A stretch of DNA of 64,000 bases. Origin: Edaphochlamys debaryana. Taxonomy: Eukaryota; Chlorophyta; Chlorophyceae; Chlamydomonadales. The notes beneath the pieces are model-generated. The model searched no databases and had not been told where the DNA came from. It saw only the letters and a program-made list of their open reading frames with translations. The DNA lies in the NCBI GenBank assembly GCA_016858145.1, contig JAEHOE010000191.1, forward strand, positions 117,358 through 181,357, given 5' to 3'. A program made the position numbers and the translations under genes. Shown one piece after another: positions 11,059 to 23,500 of this stretch. The first letter of the stretch is position 1. Every line of letters begins with the position of its first letter.

Positions 11059-13420
11059 GGCGCCTAGCCGTGAGCGCTAGCTCTCGATCAGGGGCCGGCT
11101 GGCGCCCCTGGTCATGGGACTCATCGGGAGCCAGGCATGAGGCCGACCATTAGCCTCAGCCTCAGCCTCAGCCCCATCGTCCCCTGCGCTGGCGGTGCCT
11201 GAGCCTGAGCCTGAACCGCTTTCGCCATGATCGCTTCGGGCTAGCGTACACTTTGTTAGGAGAGTTCAGGGGCCGGACCGGGGGCCGCATCTGGGGCCCT
11301 CACCAAGATGTGCATGGGGAGCCGGGAGCCAGGCATGAGGCCGGACCAGGTGCGTGATGAGGATGCCATGCGCAAGGAGCCGCAGTAGCCATGGGTAGGT
11401 TGGGGGCCTTGCGTTTAGGTGCTGCCGAGCGCTGATGAGCTCTTGCGTTACAGCGGTGCAGGATTGCGCTTGTTTCTCGCCTGCCGTTGGACGAAAGTCG
11501 TTCGGCTGTGGCGGCGGGACATGTGTCTGTCTGCCCCGAGCCCTGACGTATTGGCTGCTCGCGGCGCTGAGGGGTTAGGTAGTTGATGTGGGTCGGCTGT
11601 TGGCACGGCCGGACTGGTGTGGGTGCACGTGGTGTGATGGGGCCTTGCGAACCACTGAACCACCACTGGAGCCTCATGGCGCAATGGTTGATCCTCAGCG
11701 AAAGCTTAACTGGCAGGCTAAGGTACTGATGTGGAAGTACGGAGATGGGAGCTTAGACCTGGCGCCGGTGCACTGCTGGGAGGGCGTACCGGTACAGCGC
11801 TGATGTGGGTCGGGCGTATGACCGACGGCGGGCCCAATTCCCCTCCAGCTTGTTAACTAAACCCTCTCTCCCCGCATCCCTCAAGCCTCTTTCAGTGTGC
11901 ATTGCGCGTCCTATCCCAGATATCATATCTGACCTTCCTTCCTTCGTGTGCCGGTAGCCCCGACGCCGCCGACGGCGCATCCCGCCACGGACCAGCCTTC
12001 TCGTCGTGGTGTCCGGGGATCACCCACCTCGCAGGCCGAACCCCTGTTGTTTTACGGCGACTGCCCGGGTACGGGCAATCAGCCGTGCATTCTCTCTCTC
12101 AACAGCCGTGAACTCCCGTCCCGGCCGTGGGCCCTTTGCGGCGCGCAATGACGGCAGAAACGCTCGGAAACGGAGCGCCTCGGAGCGTTGCCCGACTGCT
12201 CTTGTTTCTGGGACGTTCGGCGCCAAGCGAAACCCGCAGCGACGGTACAGGTGTGTATGTGTCGAGACACAAGAGGCCTAGGGGTAACGAAGATATTGAA
12301 CCGCTGAAGACGACGGGCGTCACCAGGCTCCGTGAGCCTCCGCCCGCACGGCCGCAAGGGTGCTGCGTTACCCTCGTGAGAGCCTGCTTGCCTGAAGCTA
12401 TGGGTAAGATGACAACACCAAGCGTCGGTGGACAAGAGCAGCGCGAGGTAGCGCATGACACTGGCGGCTGGCTGGCGACACCAAGCGTTAGGGGGCTCTT
12501 AGACCAAGGTGCGACCGAGCGGAAACGGGCGGCGAAACGGCCAGAAGCCCGACGGGCCTACCGGTACCTGATCACCCAGACACAACGGGACTTGCAGGTA
12601 TGGCCTGCCATTAAGAAAGCCGCGCGTGTACATCAGGGGCGCGGGGGCGGGGGGGGGGAGGGGCGGGGTTATGAGCACCGCTGTCCGCGACGGGGCGTGG
12701 CGACCGAAGCGACACGCAGCCCGACAAAGCAGCGTCCTGTGGAGGGTAGGTCCTGGCAGAGCAAAGTGTTAAACGCTCGCCGCCGACAGCAGCTTTCGGT
12801 ATGGCATAAGCATTCCGTAAGGGAAGTGACGAGTGTTCGCGGTCGGCGGGGTGCGAGTTCGCAAGAGTCGGGCGCTTCACCGCCGCGCGCAAACTGCAGC
12901 CCGGGAGCCCGCCGGCTGCCGGCGCTGCGCGTGTAGATGGGGCTGCGCTGTGTGTGCCTGCAGTGCGGGGCCAGAGGTGGTCGGCGGGAGTTCGCGGCGC
13001 TTCCGTTCTGATATTTTCCGGGGGCGTACGGCGAACTCGCGCCAAGGGGTCACTTTGCGTTCGGGTGTCGCTTGTGTCGCTCACACCTCCCGCCTGCTCC
13101 GACCTACCTGCACACGTCTTCTGTCGTCGCGGGCACAGCCAGAGGCCCTTTTCTACATTCTACTGCATTCTACTGGCGCCATCACTCCGCTCGGCAGGCG
13201 GGCACGCTGCATAGACCTTCGCTATAGATACACTGCATCGTAGCCCGGCTCCGGTAGCTGTACTTCGCCTCTCAGCTGGTGGTCGGCTGGGGCTGCTTGC
13301 GGCGCCATCTTGGCCTTGCGTTGAACTCTGCGCTGGCAGCTTGCCTTCCGCTCCATACCGAGACAGTTGGCAGAGGCCATAGCGGGGAGCGCCGGCCTCG
13401 CAGCCAAAGAGGTTGCCACG
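11059..13420. other. Intergenic region with repeat copy B
   Basis: This begins with the 3' UTR of the LYR-motif gene. A short AGCCTC microsatellite lies near 11154-11172. The open frame from 12127 to 12936 runs through the dispersed repeat, lacks coding-like codon use and is not called. The stretch just before 13421 has coding-like composition and is probably the 5' UTR or start of the next gene. Confidence 0.4.
12873..13111 (+). repeat. 239-bp dispersed repeat, copy B
   Basis: This is the second copy of the element at 10223-10461, in the same orientation and nearly identical. It lies between genes. High identity between two copies on either side of an exon suggests a recent duplication or an active short element. 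The family is not recognised. Confidence 0.85.
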
Positions 13421-16400
13421 ATGCCTGCGCATCTTCGCAGCGCTCCGGACAGCCCCAGCTCGCTGCCAACGCTGGACATCCTGCCACTTCTAGTTCCTGA
13501 GGAGGCTGTTTCGGAAGAGTATGTCGCGAGGTCGGCATCGCGTTCGCCCGCGCCGCTACTGTGCTCCCCGCTGCCGGGCTCCAAGCTCATTGCGCGCGAT
13601 AAGTGAGGCCTGGATTGCGTGCTGCCAGAAATCTCCCACGGTTTCGGCCTTTCACTCGCTGACAACCGACCGTCCCGCGCTTTCCGCAGGGACGCCGCCC
13701 TGAGCCCCGTCCTATCAGGTGAGCTGCTTACAAACTGCCTGCGGCATTTCCGGGAGTGGGTTTCAGCCGCGCGGGTCTGGAGTGTGGCTCCGGTCGCTTC
13801 GCGCCGCCCGACTGAACGCGATGCGCGCTTTGCGTAGCGTGGCGCATACGGGCGTGTCTAAGGTGTTTCATGTTGTGAAGACGTTTTCTTGCTGCGGCAA
13901 ATAGTAACGGCAGACTCGACAGCCCGTCTCACTCAGGACCACTTTCGCGAGACCGCAGTCCCGCACGCCGATAGGCTCGTGTGATGAGCGTACCCGCCAC
14001 ATTCCTGTCCGTGTAGGTGTCGAAGCTTGGCGCGCGTCTGTGGGAGCGGCCTCCGACACTCTTCTGGACGATGCGCTGCCCTGCTCCTGCGACTCCACCC
14101 CGATGTCGCTGCGCGAGAGCTCCACCAGCAGCCTACCGGCGTTTGACCTGGGCCCGGGCCTGGGTTTTGAAAGCCGTTGCGGCTCGGCCGACATTTCTGC
14201 CAGCGGAGCGCTGTCACCCCCGCAGCAGCGTGCCGAGCCCAACGCGCCCCAGCTCACGCCCGCTCAACCGGACGCTTCCTGCGAGCAGCTCGGGGACGAG
14301 GACGGCCCGTTTGCGCCGCGCCCGTTCCATCCCGAGGATGTTGCCATGGCGCGATGCCTGGCATCCGTCAGCCAGGCTGTCAGCGCCAGCCCAGTGCAGC
14401 TGCTCCAGGTGCTCCTCTCCTTCGCGCCCGAGGATTACCAGGTGGGGATACTCGTCGTTCAGCTGAATCACGCATTGTCCGGTTATCTGAGTCATCCGGT
14501 AGCCAGTACGATCCCTGCACCGCCGCATCCGTATGCGGCGAAGCCCACGTGTTGACGTCATCTACAATGACGCCTCTTCATGACACCAAACTCCCCCAAA
14601 CTACCGCCTCTCCCCCCTGACAGGACCTGGTATCGGCCCTGGTGGACAGTGGCTGCTCGTACGTGCACCTGCTGGCCTGCCACCTGCACAACCTGCGCAC
14701 CATGGCCGAGGTGGGGGGCGGAGGGGGAGAACAGGGGGTGGAGGGGCGCGTGTGTGTGTTTCGGTCGGGGTACACGTGACCAACCTCTGCACCATGGCCG
14801 GGGCGGGAGGGAGGGGGGAGAGGGGGGAAGGGGGGGAGCGCCTGTCCAGGGCCATCACACCGCACTCATCACATGGAGGCTCTGTGCTCCAGGGCCGTGG
14901 TGGGACCGAGCTTGTGGGGGAAGAATGTGGTGGCTCCTCCCCGTCGCACGCGCCTGAAGTCACGTATCACTTCCCTGCCTGCACAGGAGGCAATCGATGA
15001 CAGCGCCACCGCCGCAGCGGAGGAGGCGGCTGCCGCCGCCGCCGCCGCCAAGAACCCGCCGGTGGCTGGCAAGGGACGCAACGGCTCGGCCGCCGTGCCG
15101 CCGCCGCCGCCCCCCGGTCCAGAGGCCAAGACCGCTCAGGAGGCGCTACGGAACTCCATCGTGGAGCAGTACAGGTGGGGCGGTTGGGGCAGTACAGATG
15201 GGGCGGTTGCGTAGTACAGATGGGGCGGTTGGGTAGTACAGATGGGGCGGTTGGGTAGTACAGATGGGGCGGTTGGGTAGTACAGATGGGGCGGTTGCGA
15301 CGCTGACCTCTTTAAGGACCGCAATCCCATCCTCAACCGTGCCTTGCCTTGCCCGTTGCCATCTCGCAGGCTGGTGGTCTGCCGCCTGGTCAACACGGCG
15401 GTCCGCGTCATCCAGAACAACGGCCTGCCGCCGCCGCCACTGCCCGGGGGCCCGCCGCCGCCGCCCCCGCCCCCGCCGCCGCCGCCGCCTCGCGGCCCCA
15501 GGCCCTCGGCCAACGGCCTCGCGCCAGACGCCGCCGGCGCTCGCACCCGCTCGAGCTCTGCTGGCCCCGCTACCGGTTCCCCCGGACAGGTGGGCCCGGG
15601 CGGGCCCGTCTCGGGCCCCGTCCGCGGCATGCCCAGCCCCAACTTCCCCGGCCCTGGCCAGGGCCCGGTCCGCTCGGGTCCCGGCGGCGCCGGCACCATC
15701 TCCGGCCCCGCCGCCGGCCGCCAGCCGGGTGGCATGCGCGGCCCGCCGCCGCCGCCGCCCCCGCCGCCGCCGCCGCCGCCCCACCCTGCCGCTGCGGCGG
15801 CCAGCGCCAGCGCTCGCGCCAGCCCCATCCCTGCCGCCGCTGCTGACGGCGCCGACGGCGAGGGCCTGCTCGTGAACCGCGTGCTGCAGGCCATCGCGCA
15901 GCAGCTGGGCCCAGACACAGCGGCGGAGGTGGTCGGCGCCCTGACGGTGCAGGGCCTCGGCGGCGCCGTGCCGCTGGCGGAGCTGGAGGCGGCGGCGGCT
16001 GCCGCCGCCGCCGCCGGCCGGGTCCGCTCCCGCAGCCTGCCCTCCTCCCCCGCCATTCCGCCGGGTGCTGTTGCGCTGGTGCCCCAGCCGCTCATGGCCA
16101 TGCGGCGCGAGCAGAGCAGCAGCAGCGGCATGCTGGGCATGACGCGCTTCGCCGGCTCGCCACAGCACGCGCCGCACGTGCCGCGTGCCCGGGAGGTCCC
16201 CGCGGACCCTCGCCTGCGCGGCCCGGCGCTGCCACCCCCGCAGCAGCAGCTGGGTGGCGGCGGCCCCTGGGGCCCAGCGCCCGCGCCGGTGCAGGCCCAC
16301 GCAGGCCCAGGCCCGCGCCGCAGCGGCCCGCAGGGGCCCCGTAACGGCGGCGCCGGCAGCTTCCCGCCCCAGCAGCTGTTCGTCGACGCTGCCCTGCAGC

Positions 16401-16843
16401 AGCGGCAGGCTGCCGCTGCCGCCGCCGCCGCCGCTCACCAGCAGCAGCGACTGGAGATGCTCCAGATCCAGCAGGCCCAGGCCCAAGCTCAGGCCCAGGC
16501 CCAGCAGCTTCTGCAGCTGGAGCTCCTCGCCGCTGCGGCGGCGGCATCGGGCGACGGCCTGGGCCTGCACGCCGTCGCCCAGCCCGATCCACTGGCGGCG
16601 GCGGCTGCCATGTGGGTCGGCGGCGGCACCGGCGGGATGCCGATGGGTCTGCCGCATTCGCACGCCATGGCGGCGGCGGCGGCCGCGCAGCAGCAGGCCC
16701 AGGCCCACGCTCAGGCCCAGGCCCAGCTGGCGATGGCGGGCGTGGGCATCATGGCACCGATCGGCGCCGCGCCTGCCGGGCTGCCGTACGGAGGTGTGCC
16801 GTACGCGGCTGAGTATGGTATCGCTGCGGGCTGGGGCCTGTAG
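13421..16843 (+). CDS. Unrecognised Pro/Ala/Gln-rich protein (794 aa)
   Basis: Six exons join in frame: 13421-13602, 13690-13718, 14017-14441, 14624-14710, 14987-15174 and 15370-16843. The first ATG in the frame is 13421 (MPAHLRSAPDSPSSLP); the frame is open upstream, so the true start could lie earlier. Residues 71-241 form the only ordered-looking part. It includes HPEDVAMARCLASVSQAVS and, across the exon 3-4 joint, APEDYQDLVSALVDSGC, then YVHLLACHLHNLRTMAE. A second helical block, LRNSIVEQYRLVVCRLVN, spans exons 5-6. The rest is low complexity: proline runs near 325-350 and 430-440, an alanine run near 511-521, and an Ala-Gln repeat near 673-683. There is no signal peptide or membrane segment. 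I recognise no family. The composition resembles algal RNA-binding or scaffolding proteins, but no function is assigned. Intron 5 is a tandem array built from the end of exon 5. Confidence 0.75.
15163..15300 (+). repeat. 22-bp tandem array spanning exon 5 donor
   Basis: About six copies of a 22-base unit (core AGTACAGATGGGGCGGTTG) run from the last bases of exon 5 into the intron. The first copy contains the real splice donor, CAGTACAG|GTGGGG. The downstream copies read CAGATGGGG, so the donor GT has become AT and is disabled. Confidence 0.9.
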
Positions 16844-19559
16844 TGGCTCCAAGAGATAAGCAAGGCTTAGGATTTTTTGGGACGGCGTGACTGGCGGTCG
16901 GGTCATATGATGAAGGCCCCCCTTCATGGAATTGAATGGCGAGAAGTGGAGAAGTACACCAGATGCGGTAACGGAGGCGTGATGATGAGAGGTGTCATGG
17001 CGGCTAGGCCCATGAGCGTCAGCGAGGCCGGGCCCGCATGGGTCCTTAGTAGGCCCGTCCATTTACGTAAGCACTTGGCTAGGGTGCAAGCGCGGGAAGC
17101 GGTATTGAGGCTTTGAGGCGGTGCTTCATGCGCAGGTACTCGTATTTCCGGTCACGTCACTCGTAATGCAGTCGAAAGGGTCCGGTATAGTACCGGTGGT
17201 GCGCCTGCTTTGTTAGCCTTGCAGCGCCCTTCATCTTACGTGTGGACATTTTTGTGAGCTAGGATCTTTGTCGCGGGTATTGCGCCGCTGGAGGGTTCTA
17301 ACCGCTGATAGGCTGCCTGGCGGCCCCATCAACTGTCAGCTAGCGCCCTCCAGCGCGTAAATGGTTGTCTACCGCAATCGGTTAGCGCAAGTAGAAGCAT
17401 GTATTGCCCTTTTAGCTCAGAACCTGTCTTTGGTGCGGCCCTAGGATTGGCTGGTACAGCACTAAAATTGCAGAGTCTAGCCCTGTCCGGGTCCCGGCGG
17501 CGGCTGGAATTGGGGCAGGCGTAGTGCGCGAGCTAACACGTGCGTGCTCAAGAGGAGGGGGTTGTTTTACGTAGTCCTGAAGCTTGCTCGTGTCTGGCAA
17601 TTAACCTTTGTGGGCAATGGGGTGTCCACGCAAGAGTTGAGTCTGGACATTGTCGCATTGTGTGCTGCGGCCGCCGCCGCCCAGTCAACCACAAGCTGCC
17701 GCACGGGCTCGGCGCCGTGCGGCAGTCCGTGTTGGCGCTTCGTCGATGTTCACTCGGTTTGTGATGGCGCGAGGGGGTGTCCTCGCGTCGGACGTGTCAA
17801 AAGCGATAAAGCGGCGAGGCGTTAAGCGAGCTATGTTTCTAAACCCAACCGTGCTTTGGTGCTTAGTGGCTGTGTTGTTTGGGCTACCTTGTCTGCGGCC
17901 TTCCAAGGTGTCGGAGACGGTCACCGCTGCGTTCGTGCCGGAACGCCACAGCGTTCCCGCCTCCTGCCCATGCCCATAAACGCAATCCCATCCTGTTTTG
18001 AACGCATACCGTGTGCTTGCGCCGGCCGCCGGCCAGCCCCGCCCCGGCTGCCGGCGGCTGAGACGCCTGCGTTGCTGTGTTGCGCCCCGTTCCGTTCGCT
18101 TTATAGTAGGGGCTCGTGTTGGGTGCTCGTGTGAGTGGCGACATGGCGGTGTCGCTGCTTCCGCTCCCAGCCTCTGTGACTCGGCATTTCAGCTTTTATG
18201 CTCAGGGCCGGGCTCTGTGGCCGTGTGCTGAGGGGCCGCTGCCCTTGGTACCCGGGTTCGTGTTTTGGGGTACAAGTGCTCCGTACTCACTTGGAGTCAC
18301 TTTTGGTCTGACTAGGGCTTACGGTCGTGACTGGAATTGTCCTGTGGGGGTGCCCCGCTTGTCCCAGGGCGAAGGCATGATGGAAAGTTTGCCGCTGGGG
18401 TCGAGTTCTTGGTAGGCTCTAGGCAAGGCCGCGAGGCAAGTTAGACTCGAGGAACGCTTTGGTTTGTAGCCATAGCATGTGCTCAACCCTCCTCTTCCCC
18501 GACTTTTGTGAAGGGGGATGGTTTGCCGAGGCTGTGTGTGCAGAGGGTGGGTGGCCGTGGTGGAGAATTACAGTGGCTAGCTAGGTTATTGGAGGCGGTC
18601 TCGTAAGGGTTTCTTGATACGAGCCGTCGTGTGGTTTCGCCGACTGCTTAAGTCTGGCCGGAAGAAGTCGGGTAGGGTGACGGCTGGTTTCTGATTGGGG
18701 GGGCAATCCAAGACCCTCGGTTTGTTGGAGACACCTGGCCGTTGGCCTGTTCATCATCAGTTTGGATTGCATAGGCTGGCTGAAGGGCCTACCACGGCAG
18801 TAACCCTTCATCCTAGACTCAGCCACTAGCATTGCGGGCTATCGTGCATCCCTGTCCCCTCGTCTGGGGATCGTATTGTTGTGTTGGTTTGGTCCTAGCC
18901 TTCCACATTCCTCGGGGCCCGCAGGCGAAGACGCGCACCTATGCCACCTAACATGCGCTGCGGGTTCGACGACCCCCCATTGGAGATCCCCTTGTTGTGC
19001 CCCTACACTGCTGGGTTATTTGTTCAGTAATAAGGGCCCGCCTTTACCTTCGCACTGTCTGTTCCCTACCCCGGTTGATGGATGTTTCCCGCTGGTCGCC
19101 TTTTGCTGAGTGCTGGAGTTGGATACACTGGCATATCTGGAATCACTCTTAGAGCTCACTCGCGGCACGTATGCCGGGGGTGCTGGGGGCACGAGGGGGT
19201 GTTTAGCGGGGTAGAGCCACATGGCTGGAGCTGTGACACCAAGGTCCGGCGCCGCTAGTTTGCGTCAGGTGTGCGGGGGATTCTAACCTAGCTGTCTTTG
19301 TGTGAGTCTGGCCTGTGTCTCAGGTCTGCAGCGATGGCCGCGGAGATAAACTTTGGCAATGGACTCGGCGGTGGTGCTGAGTTCTACGAGGGTCTTGCGG
19401 CGACCCGTGGAGCAAGATGCGGGTAATGAAAGGCAGCGTGGGTTGATGCAAGTGAGCGTGTAACAATGAGCATCGGTTGCTGCCCTGCGGGCCCCAGCCC
19501 CTCCGCCCAGCCCCTGGCTCCACCCCCTCGACACTCTTTACGCGGAAGCGTCAAGCGTA
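16844..19559. other. Long intergenic stretch, no gene seen
   Basis: After the stop of the preceding gene there are about 2.7 kb with less extreme GC content and no ORF having coding-like codon use or recognisable protein similarity on either strand. No tRNA-like or long inverted structure was noticed by eye. Degraded transposon sequence is possible. Confidence 0.35.
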
Positions 19560-19750
19560 GGCTGGGATGGGATGGTTACAGCAGGAGCCACCTCCAGACT
19601 CCACGGCAGAACGGGAGGGTACTGGGCTCGGAGAGGCCGTGCAGCGTAGGCCGGATGGTGACAAAGGGGAGGGGTTGAGCGAGCGCACTACCTCCGCAGA
19701 GCTAATCTCGTCCAGCCACATGGCTAGGGTCATGCCCACCGGCCCCTGAT
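19560..19750 (-). repeat. Decayed LINE 3' tail fragment
   Basis: On the plus strand this region reads GATGGTTACAGCAGGAGCCA, then CCTCCAGA, and later AGGGGAGGGGTTGAGCGAGC. The same blocks occur in the same order at 29921-29985, just downstream of the LINE reading frame. This copy has about 66 extra bases between the blocks. It is read as a minus-strand, 5'-truncated 3' end of the same LINE family, including a TGTAA signal at 19576-19580. Confidence 0.6.
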
Positions 19751-20341
19751 CCTACGGTCCTTGCCGCAAGCTGAGACGCGGAGCCGAGGGCCAGCGGTGT
19801 CTCGTCCAGTGGAAACCGCCCCCCTGACCTCTCCCACATCGGCCGTGTCCTTGTCGTCGCCCGCCCCCGTCGTCGCATCCCCCGTCCCCATGATCGTCCT
19901 GACTACGCTACATGGCCCCTGCAGAACCCCTCCGAAGTCCCACCCTTGCCCTGCGCGCGTCGCGCCACGTGCCCTGTGCCACGGGAGGCCCCCATAGGGC
20001 CTGTATCAGCCTGCTAGGGGTAGCCGGCGCAGCTCTACGTCGTCGACAACTCCAGCATGCCGGTTACTCTAGCATAGCCGCTATCAGCCGCATCCCGACC
20101 ACATCTTCTGCGCGTATCGCTCAGTGCTAGGTCGCCTCGTTGCTTATGTGCTGCGCGGGGGCTATGCCCGCCGCGCCCTTCAGGCCTCAGCTCAATTCGC
20201 TGGTACGGCGCTCGGATCACCCCTCAACCCCTGATGGCCCTGAGCCCTGGTGTGATCTTCAAGTTTCCTAAGTTGCACAGCCCGGGGCTGCACACGGTGC
20301 GAGTCCACCTTGACACCTGCGCAGCTTTGAAGCTTACTTCC

Positions 20342-20405
20342 GGACCAGTCTTCGACCTCTGTCCGGACCAGTCTTCAACCTCTGTCCGGACCAGCCTCGA
20401 ACTGA
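20342..20405 (+). repeat. Short tandem repeat downstream of IPK
   Basis: About 2.6 copies of a 24-base unit (core CCGGACCAGTCTTCGACCTC) lie in the likely 3' UTR of the kinase gene. Nothing suggests a function. Confidence 0.7.
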
Positions 20406-20579
20406 CTTCACAATCCTGGACCAGTGCGCACACCGCTCCACTCCCCGCCGGGTCAAGCCAGGATTCAGGAGCCACAATCTGGAAACGCATCACTCTCACG
20501 TGTCCTGCCGCCTGGACTCCACGCTCCGTCCCCGCCGCTACCTAGCTGCCCAGCCCACCCTCCTGCTCCGCCTCCCCGC

Positions 20580-23500
20580 TCACCTCAACCCGCCTTGGCC
20601 GCCTATCTCCCTTACCTCCACACCCTCCCCACCATCTCCGCATCCCCAGCCTCCCCCATCGCTACACCCTTCCCGGCTGCCCCCCGCCGCCGGCCCCTCC
20701 GGCTCCACTCGCGTCCCCCGCCAGCCCCGCCCCACCCCGGCCCCCCTGGCCAGCGCCTCGGCCCCCTCCGCGCTGCCCGCCTGCGCTATGAGCACGGGGA
20801 TTCCCAGACGCGCCACCGCTGCCGCCTCCTCCACCTTGAGTGCGATGCCGCCTGGGGGTTTCCGGGAGGGGTGGAGGCGCTGGTGGGCAAATGGGGAGCG
20901 ATGAGGGGTAGGGAAGGCGGGTTGCAGGGGTGTATGGGGGGATGAGTGGTGGGCGTGTGGGCGCGGTCAAGGGTAGGGTCGGCGGATCTCTGCAGGGGCC
21001 AGCTCCTCCTCAAGTGTGATGCCGCCTGGAGGGTGGGCGTGTGGGGGCGGGGGCGTATGGTGGTGTGGGCGTGAAGCGGCGTGGGTCCGGCAAAGGGTGC
21101 TAGCAGTTTCATGCCAGCGGTACTGAACTCCATCTCGTGCCTTCCTCCGCCCCGCCTCCCCGCTCCCACCGCCCGCCCCCACCCGTCACGTCGTGTGCGT
21201 CTGCCGTCATGCGGATGCCTCCGTCGCCGCCCGCAGGCGCCGGCGTCCCCTCCACCTCCGCCACCCTCCAGCTGCCGTCTGTTGACGCACGTGTGCCGCC
21301 CATGCGGAAGAGAGGAGGTGACACGTGCTCACGGCACAGATTGCAATACTTGCGTTCATGGGGGTGTTTGCCATTAGGCAAGCGCGGGTGGTCTTGCTGG
21401 CAGAGAAGCAAGCGTTCGCGAATTCGGGTGGAGAGGCTCTAGCTCTTCGGCCAGCTTGTACGCAGCCCACCGACGTACGCGCATGGACAGCCCCGGCCCA
21501 TCCATCCGCTGTCGAATACGGTATGCACGCAGTGAGGGCCGGCACCAGCTCACTCCATAAACCGATCCGCATCCCAGACATCCCCGTTCCCCGTTCCCCG
21601 CCCGGCGCTCACGCACCGGGTCGTACGGCAATCCGCGTCAGCAGCCGCGCCCCCGCCTCCTCGGGAGGGCGGTCGTACACCCCCGCCACGTTGGTCTGAG
21701 GGGGGCGGCGGGGCGGGGGATGAGCATGGACGCCGTTGCTGACCGCTCGTAAGGTGAGTGGAGCGCCATACCATCCGCCCCACCTGCCCGTGCTCCCCTC
21801 CTCCCCCAGCTCTTCCCCCCCACCCCTGCCCCCCTGCCCGCCCCCCCACCACCACCAGGACGACCACCCACCCAGGACGCAGCCCCCCCGCCAGGTCCCG
21901 CAAAAGCGTGTCACCCCACCCCACGAACGACGCCCCCCCCCCCTCCAGTCCCCTACGCCCCCTTCCTCCCTTCCCGACCCCCCTTCCCCCACCCACCAGG
22001 AACACCACCCAGTCGGGGCGCAGCGCCCCGGCCAGGTCCCGCACCAGCGTATCGCCGCTGAGCACGGCGCACCCCGCATCCCCCTCATCCACCACGCAGT
22101 CCCCGTGCAGCACCGGCAGCAGCCCGGCGGAGAGGCAGGCAGCCACCGCGGGCCAGCCGGACTGGGTGACCTGGGGTTGGGGTTGGGGTTGGGGGAGGAC
22201 GGGGGTGGGGTGGAGATGGGGGCTCGACAGATTCGGCCCAGCTTGTGCCACGGGGCCAGGTCAGGGGGATGGGTGGGGTGGGGATGGGGTGGGGATGGGG
22301 GCTCGACTGGGGCGCCAAGTCAGGCACCCCGGCTCTGTACGCTAGGGGCCGTCCGTGCGCACGCGACGGCGCTAGGGTAAAGCCCCCCTCGCCCTTCCTC
22401 AGACCGCCCGAGACCATGAGACGCCCAGCAAGAACACAGTCCTTGCGGTGCACGGCCCCTCACGTTTGGACTACGGTCCGGGCTGTTCGGGGTGTCTAGG
22501 CCTGTAGACTTTGAGGCTGAGGCCAGGCTCCCTTGCCCCCTGCGCTGTCCTAGCCAAGTCCCCGGGTCGGCAGTTGCGCGGGTCCCCTTACATTGCCAGA
22601 GCTGTGGGCCCCTCACCTCGCGATCACGTGTGGTGTAGATCCCAAAGGGTGAAAGGCCTACCGCCGGAGCGCCCGCTGTGAGGGGCAAGCACGAGTGCAA
22701 GGGAGCAAGGGAGGGGGCGCCCAGCTCAGGCCGCGAGCTCGTGCTGGCCAAAAACCTCACGCCTGCCCCTTCCCTCCCCCCATCCCTGTTGCCTCATCCA
22801 TCCCTCTGGGCCTTGGCCGCCTGCCGGCAAACCACCCTACCCACGCACTCCCCCCCGCCCCACCCTCCACAAGGGCTGCCACCACCAAGCCATTGAGCCG
22901 CGTCACGGACGCCCTGGGGGCAATAACGGATAGGACAGGACAGGACAGGACTAGGGTCCGATTAGGGCGCCGGAGGGTTCCGCCCCGGGATCCCCGTCCC
23001 CTCGCCAGGCCCAGAAGGATCCCCAAGGAAGCGGAGACAACAATCATCGGAGAAAGCGCAGGTCGGGTGGCAGAAGCCTCGCAGGCGCCATTCAGGACAG
23101 GGGGGCAAGAAGCGTGCAGCAAGCCCGCTCCTAGGCTGCAACCGCCCGGCTGAGTCGAAGTGCCGCGTTTCCTGCAGTGGTTTCCGCCCCGGCTCGCCAG
23201 GCCCGCCTTACCTCGTCAGTGCAAAGCCCTGGCGCACACGTGAGTCGCTGAGCGGCCCTCTAGCCACGCCGTACTGGGAGGCGGGGTGGTGCTGGCGGGG
23301 GTTGGGGACAGTGTGGGGGGCAGGCGGTGACAGGTGCAGGCAATCGGGGGCAAGACGGTGGGTGGGGTAGGAGAGGGCAAGGGCGAAGCAACGGACCGAT
23401 AGACGCCCGAGGGGTTTGGTTGCACGAGCGCCACGACTGCGGAAACCGAGGGTCGGAAACCTTGGGGAAAGGGAAGGCGAGGTCCGGCTGCACGGGCGCT

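Noticed and set aside
12127..12936. A 269-codon plus-strand open frame
   Set aside because: It runs through the 239-bp dispersed repeat, has mixed third positions, and matches nothing recognisable.
15146..17062. A 638-codon minus-strand frame antisense to the Pro/Ala/Gln-rich gene
   Set aside because: It is a shadow of GC-rich repeats; the plus-strand exons have consistent splice phases and a proper stop.
22171..22200. Telomere-like GGGGTT repeats
   Set aside because: Only a few units lie inside an IPK intron and they do not match the TTTTAGGG type expected in these algae; this is an ordinary G-rich intron.
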